DNA from: Rhinopithecus roxellana
Lineage: Eukaryota; Chordata; Mammalia; Primates; Cercopithecidae
Length of the DNA stretch: 64,000 bases
Reading direction: 5' to 3'
Assembly: GCF_007565055.1 (NCBI RefSeq)
Contig: NC_044553.1
Coordinates: forward strand, 40,873,916-40,937,915
The notes below the pieces were generated by a model. The model saw nothing but the letters and a program-made list of their open reading frames with translations. It was not told where the DNA came from and searched no databases. The stretch's first letter is position 1; the number at the start of each line of letters is the position of its first letter. A program made the position numbers and the translations under genes. This document shows, one piece after another, positions 59,428-64,000 of this stretch.

Positions 59428-60889
59428 TTCCACCTCTGGCCCCTCCCAAATCTCATGTTGTCACATTTCAAAACCAATTATGCCTTACCAACAGTCCCCC
59501 AAAGTATTAACTTATTTTGGCATTAACTCAAAAATCCAAGTCCAAAGTGTCATCTGAGATGAGGCAAGTCCCTTCCATCTATGAGCTTATAAAATCAAAA
59601 GCAAATTAGTTACTTCCTAGATACAATGGCGGTACAGACATTGGATAAATGCTCCTGTTCCAAATGGGAGAAATTGTCCAAAACAAAGGGGCTACATGCT
59701 CCATGCAAGTCTGAAATCCAGCGGAGCAGTCAATACTTAAAGCACCAAAATGATCTCCTTTGACGTCATGTCTCACATCCAGGTCACATTGATGAAAGAT
59801 GGGGGTTTCCATGGTCTTGGGCAGTTCTGCCACTGTGGCTTTGCGGGGTACAGCTTCCCTCCTGGCTGCTTTCACAAGCTGGAGTTGAGTGTCTGTGACT
59901 TTTCCAGGCACATGGTGCAAGCTGTTGGTGGATCTTCCATTCTGGGATCTGGAGGACTATGGCTCTCTTCTCATAGCTCCAGTAGACAGTGCCCCAGTGG
60001 GGACTCTCTTTGGGGGCTCTAACCCCACATTTCCCTTCTGCACTGCCCTAGCAGAGGTTCTTCATGAGGGCTCTGCCCCTGCAGCACACCTCTGCCTGGT
60101 CATCCAGGCATTTCCATACATACTCTGAAGTCTAGGTGGAGATTCCCAAACCTCAATTCTTGTCTACTGTGTACCTGCAGGTCCAACACCATGTGAAAGC
60201 TGCCAAGGCTTGGGATTTACACCCTCTGAAGCCATGGCTGAAGTGGTTGGAACATGGGGCACCAAGTCCTTAGGCTGCACACAGCCGGGCCCAGGAAATC
60301 ATTTTTCCCTCCTAGGCCTCTAGGTCTGTAATGGGAGGCATGGTCCTGCAGGTGAGACATTTTCCTCATTGTCTTGGTGATTAACATTTGGCTCCTTGTT
60401 AATTATGCAAATTTCTGCTGCAGGCTTGAATTTCTCCCCAGAAAATGAGTTTTTCTTTTCTATTGCAGTCAGTCTGCAGATTTTCCAAACTTTTATCCTC
60501 TGCTTCCTCTTGAATGCTTTGCTGCTTAGAAATTTCTTCTGCCAGACACCTTAAATCATCTCTCTGAAGTTCAAAGTTCCACAGATCTCTAGGCTGGGGG
60601 CAAAATGCTGCCAGTCTTTGCATAGCAAGAGTGACCTTTACTCCATTTCCCAAGAAGTTCCTCATCTCCATTGGAGACCGCCACAGTCTGGACTTTATTG
60701 TCCGTATCACTATTAGCATTGTGGTCACAGTCATTCAACAAGTCTCTAGGAAGTTACTTTCCTACATCTCCTGCCTTCTTCTGAGCCCTTCGGACTGTTC
60801 CAACCTTTGCCAGTTACCCAGTTCCAAAGTTGCTTCCATATTTTCAGGTTTCTTTACGGCAGCACCCCACTCTACTGCTACCCATTTAC
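59428..60889 (-). mobile_element. MaLR element 3: internal sequence
   Basis: AAATCTCATGTTGTCACATT, CTTTGACGTCATGTCTCACA, GAGGTTCTTCATGAGGGCTC and AGAAATTTCTTCTGCCAGAC run in the same order as in the other two copies. About 1.46 kb. Non-coding. Confidence 0.9.
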
Positions 60890-61252
60890 TGTATTAATCT
60901 GTTCTCATGCTGCTCATAAAGACATAACCTGAGACTGGGTAGTTTATAAAGGAAAGTGGTTTAATGGGCTCACAGTTACACATGGCTGGGGAGGCCTCAC
61001 AATCTCAACAAAGGCAAAGGAGAAGCAAAGGCACATCTTACATGGCAGCAGGTAAGAGAGCATGTGCAGGGGAACTTCCCTTTATAAAATCGTAAGTTCT
61101 TGTGAGACTTATTTACTATCACAAGAACAGCACAGGAAAAACTGCCCACATGATTCAATTACCTCCCACTAGATCCCTTTCATGACACATGGGTATTATG
61201 GGAATTACAATTCAAGATGAGATTTGGGTGGGGACACAGCCAAACCATATCA
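60890..61252 (-). mobile_element. MaLR element 3: 5' LTR
   Basis: TGTATTAATCTGTTCTCATG to CAAACCATATCA, 363 bp. With 59061-60889 it completes a full provirus. Confidence 0.9.
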
Positions 61253-61599
61253 TAAGGAGTGCTGTGTGAAATTATTTTGAGTTGAGCAAGAGTGAAAGCA
61301 AGGAGACCAGTTTGGAAATTAGTGTTTTCATCCAAGCTTTGGTCCATAATCTAAGCTGGCCTTCGATTCTGATTTAGCGAAGAATTGTGTCTTTGACTCA
61401 GACTTATTTATTCATTTAATGAGAGCATTTGGTGGCTAGGGAAGAGGGGAGTTGGACATGAAGCTGGTTGAATTAGGAGAATGGCCTACAGAGGGTCCTA
61501 GCTCCTGAGCTGTTCTGTACACCACCCTTCACATAGTGCCCTCACCACGGCACACCATACACCGTGTGTTGTCTTAAACTTAGATCTCTTGACAACCGT
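61253..61599. other. Intergenic sequence, no gene seen
   Basis: Nothing recognised. Confidence 0.4.
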
Positions 61600-61760
61600 A
61601 AAAGGTATCGTCATCCCACTGCAACAGTAAGAAAATGGCAGAGTTTCAAAGAGATAAGTAGCTGGCCCCAAATCACACAACTAGGGAGTCAATGTGCTGG
61701 GATTTAAATACCGGGTCATTCAATTCCAAAACCCTCGTGCTTTCCTTTACACTGTCATTT
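61600..61760 (-). repeat. MIR SINE
   Basis: AGAGTTTCAAAGAGATAAGT, then CTGGCCCCAAATCACACAAC, then GGGATTTAAATACCGGGTCA is the reverse of MIR. Confidence 0.8.
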
Positions 61761-61884
61761 TTTCTGAGGGGTTGAACCTTGCTCCAGTGAACTTAACCAT
61801 CAATCTATAAAAACTCCCTATCTTTGAGGCACTGTGCTAAATGCCTTTATTATATCATCTCACTGCCTTCCCTACTTTACGAGC

Positions 61885-62130
61885 AGTGGCTGTAGTACAG
61901 TGGCTAAGGACTTGCACCCAAGAGCTAGACAGTCTGGTTTGGAATCCCAGCTACTCCACTTAAAAGCTATGTTACTGAGCAAGGTATTTAACCTCTCAGG
62001 ACCCCTGCCTTCCTCTTCTACAAAATGGTGATGATAATAGTACCTACCCTCCAGGAAGCCTACAGATTAGGTATTGTAATGTAAATTGTTCAGAGTAAGA
62101 TTTAGCACACATTAAGCTTTATTTTTTACT
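61885..62130 (+). repeat. MIR SINE, nearly complete
   Basis: GTAGTACAGTGGCTAAGGAC, AGTCTGGTTTGGAATCCCAG, TATTTAACCTCTCAGGACCC and GATGATAATAGTACCTACCC span the MIR head, core and tail. Confidence 0.9.
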
Positions 62131-62139
62131 GTAATTCTC

Positions 62140-62240
62140 CTTTTAAAAATAAGGAAACAGGCTCACAGAGGTAAACTAACTTGCTTAAGACCATTCAACT
62201 ATAATATTGCAACAGTGGTATAGCTTGGTGTTGATGATAA
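62140..62240 (-). repeat. MIR SINE fragment
   Basis: AAGGAAACAGGCTCACAGAG, then GCTTAAGACCATTCAACTAT, is MIR in reverse, facing the previous copy. Confidence 0.7.
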
Positions 62241-64000
62241 AGTGGAATGATTGCAAGTTTTCTGGGTTACAGTGTGGCAGTGTGGCATGCCCCATCACTA
62301 ACTAATGTCCCAAAGGAAGAGAAACTACTATAGAGAAATACAACAATATATCATGATGGCACCTGCATATGCATATGTCTTATTATAAGATTAATAATAT
62401 ATGTAAAACTCGAGTGAAGTTCTGTGTTTTTCTCTGACTACTGTAAATATTGAATATTTTTATCAAGATAAAAATACAAGACTAAAAAGTAACAGAATAC
62501 ACTATACCCTGGAAAGCTTCATCAGAACTATGCTATTAGCTCCCTTCAATGCAATGCTTTTGCTCCTGAGTCTGGGAAGGAAACAGTGATATACACTCCT
62601 CTGGAATTTAAACCTATAACTTCCTAACCCCGAAGTTTATGCTTAGTCCATTGATTTACAGGCTTTCATGCCTATTAAAATACATCACTGTGTGGTCGAT
62701 TTACGACTCCTGAGATAACATTAATGAGAAGCTTAAATTTCTCTGATTAACACAAAGTGCCAGAGATGATTTACTGCCAGGTCTGGCTGTTGACAAACTT
62801 GTCAAGTGAAAGAATCTGGTGTAAAAACAACATTTGAGAAATGGTTAGCCTGTTATTACTTACTCAGCAAATATCTAGTGAAGGTCTATTATATTTGAGG
62901 TGTTGGAGAAGAGACAATGAACAGGTTAAAGACTTTATTACTGTCTTATAGATTAAAATAATTGCATACTTTCAAACTGATTATGTGAAAGTCTAGGAAT
63001 AATTTCTCCTCAATAAATCTCTTACTTTGTATTCCCCCATTACTCTCCCTTTCTTTCCTTTTATTTATTTATTCTCCATTATGTATTACAGAAAAAGGTA
63101 GAGGTATTGACATTTTCTGTATTCCTTAGCAGAGAATCAAGGCATTTTTAGCTAATGCACTAACTGATACTTAGTGTTTTTATCTGTCTTTCTTAGTGGA
63201 AAATATTATAATTCTCAGAGCCTTATCAGGAACCTACTTAAATTTTAGGCTATTTTAAAAACTGATTAGTCCTTTCTTCTCTACTCTTTTCTACTTAAGA
63301 CGTTAATTTGAGTTCCTTTGGGTTCTAGAGCATGTACAAGAGTTCTAAAATGACATTGTTTTTACCCAGATGAAGAATCAAGTGATGAAATATCCAATAC
63401 CACAATGAGGCCCAAATGATGAGAAAGAGTCACATTTAGAAAAGGAATCCAATTTGCTCACCCTCATAAGACACTTCATCGGTATAAATACAAGTGAGGA
63501 TTATTAAAAACAAACAAACAAACAAACAAACAAACAAAAAAACTCAATGAAGAAACCTCTGCTTCTTTTGCGGAATGATAGAATGGTAAGCAACTTGAAA
63601 GAGCATCAGGCAGTAATTCTCCTCTGGCGGCCGTACTGCCCATTGTATTGGTTGTTACAATGTTTGAGGTTGTTCCTGGCATTTGGTGCCAGGGACCCAG
63701 GATACTTGCAGTGCAGCAGTGCCCTAATAAGCAGCACTGCTAGTCCATTCCTTTGTCAAGAAGGAAGGAAACATGAGTGGATCTTTCTCCCAAGGTCTTA
63801 TACCCAGCTATAGTGTCAAAGCTGGAGACAGAACTTGCAACTATATTTCAGAATTTGTTTTGTCCACTAGAACTAATTCTCAGTGTGACTGTTTCACAAG
63901 TAGCCAAAGGAAAATTGTCCCACTCAAAAGAGCTTCTTTAAGGTGTGATATTCTCATTCATATCAGATGTCATTTCTGTTACTCTACATTCTTCTTTGGG
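62241..64000. other. Intergenic sequence; (CAAA)n tract
   Basis: A CAAA repeat of about 30 bases at 63511-63540. Otherwise no gene or repeat family recognised. Confidence 0.45.

Noticed and set aside
53411..61252. Possible CRISPR-like or satellite array
   Set aside because: The spaced repeats are LTRs and internal regions of MaLR elements, not short repeats with unique spacers.
1..64000. A previously undescribed gene system
   Set aside because: Both strands were read; apart from the WDR72 5' end, every sizeable signal is explained by known repeat classes, retrocopies or low complexity. The unidentified retrocopy and the 111-bp duplication are the only loose ends.

Overview
This window is nuclear DNA from a catarrhine primate, most likely an Old World monkey. 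It holds Alu, L1, MIR, L2, MaLR LTR and Tigger elements, spliced exons and long introns. The species call rests on the young Alu at 1452-1750. It carries GCGAGGTGG and GAGATCTGGCCACTGC, which match the macaque/baboon AluYRa lineage as I remember it; human AluY has GCGTGGTGG and GAGATCGCGCCACTGC. Nothing here is bacterial, viral-episomal or CRISPR-like.

The one protein-coding gene I recognise is WDR72, on the minus strand. Its first coding exon is at 5467-5631, with the ATG at 5619-5617. It encodes the 51-residue N-terminus beginning [20 protein letters not shown]. A GC-rich CpG island at about 33600-34130 has two strong minus-strand splice donors (after 34059 and after 33808). It is the obvious candidate promoter and noncoding first exon. 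Intron 1 would then run about 28 kb from there to 5632. Positions 1-5466 are the start of intron 2. Everything above about 34.2 kb is upstream intergenic DNA as far as I can see.

Region by region: 1-5.5 kb is WDR72 intron 2, with a MaLR LTR carrying an internal 77-bp tandem duplication, a young Alu, L2, L1 and MER20 copies. 5.6-33.8 kb is intron 1, with Alus, an old L1 split by an Alu, a palindromic MITE, a nearly complete Tigger1 DNA transposon containing a 7SL/Alu monomer, an MLT1 LTR, an MSTB-type LTR and several MIRs. 33.6-34.2 kb is the promoter island. 34.2-53.4 kb is intergenic, with back-to-back L1 pieces, a U6 snRNA pseudogene, a class I ERV solo LTR inserted in an L1, long CT and TG microsatellites, and a processed pseudogene of unidentified parent flanked by an older 111-bp direct repeat. 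53.4-61.3 kb is a cluster of three MaLR (THE1/MST-like) proviruses in the same minus orientation, with a fourth LTR nested in the opposite direction. 61.3-64 kb is MIR-rich unique sequence.

There is no operon-like logic here. The only functional unit is the 5' end of WDR72; the rest is a layered transposon record. I found no convincing new biological system. The most useful second looks are the two alternative WDR72 first-exon donors, the unidentified retrocopy with its flanking duplication, and the MaLR cluster. Repeat subfamily names come from recalled consensus sequences, not from a search.
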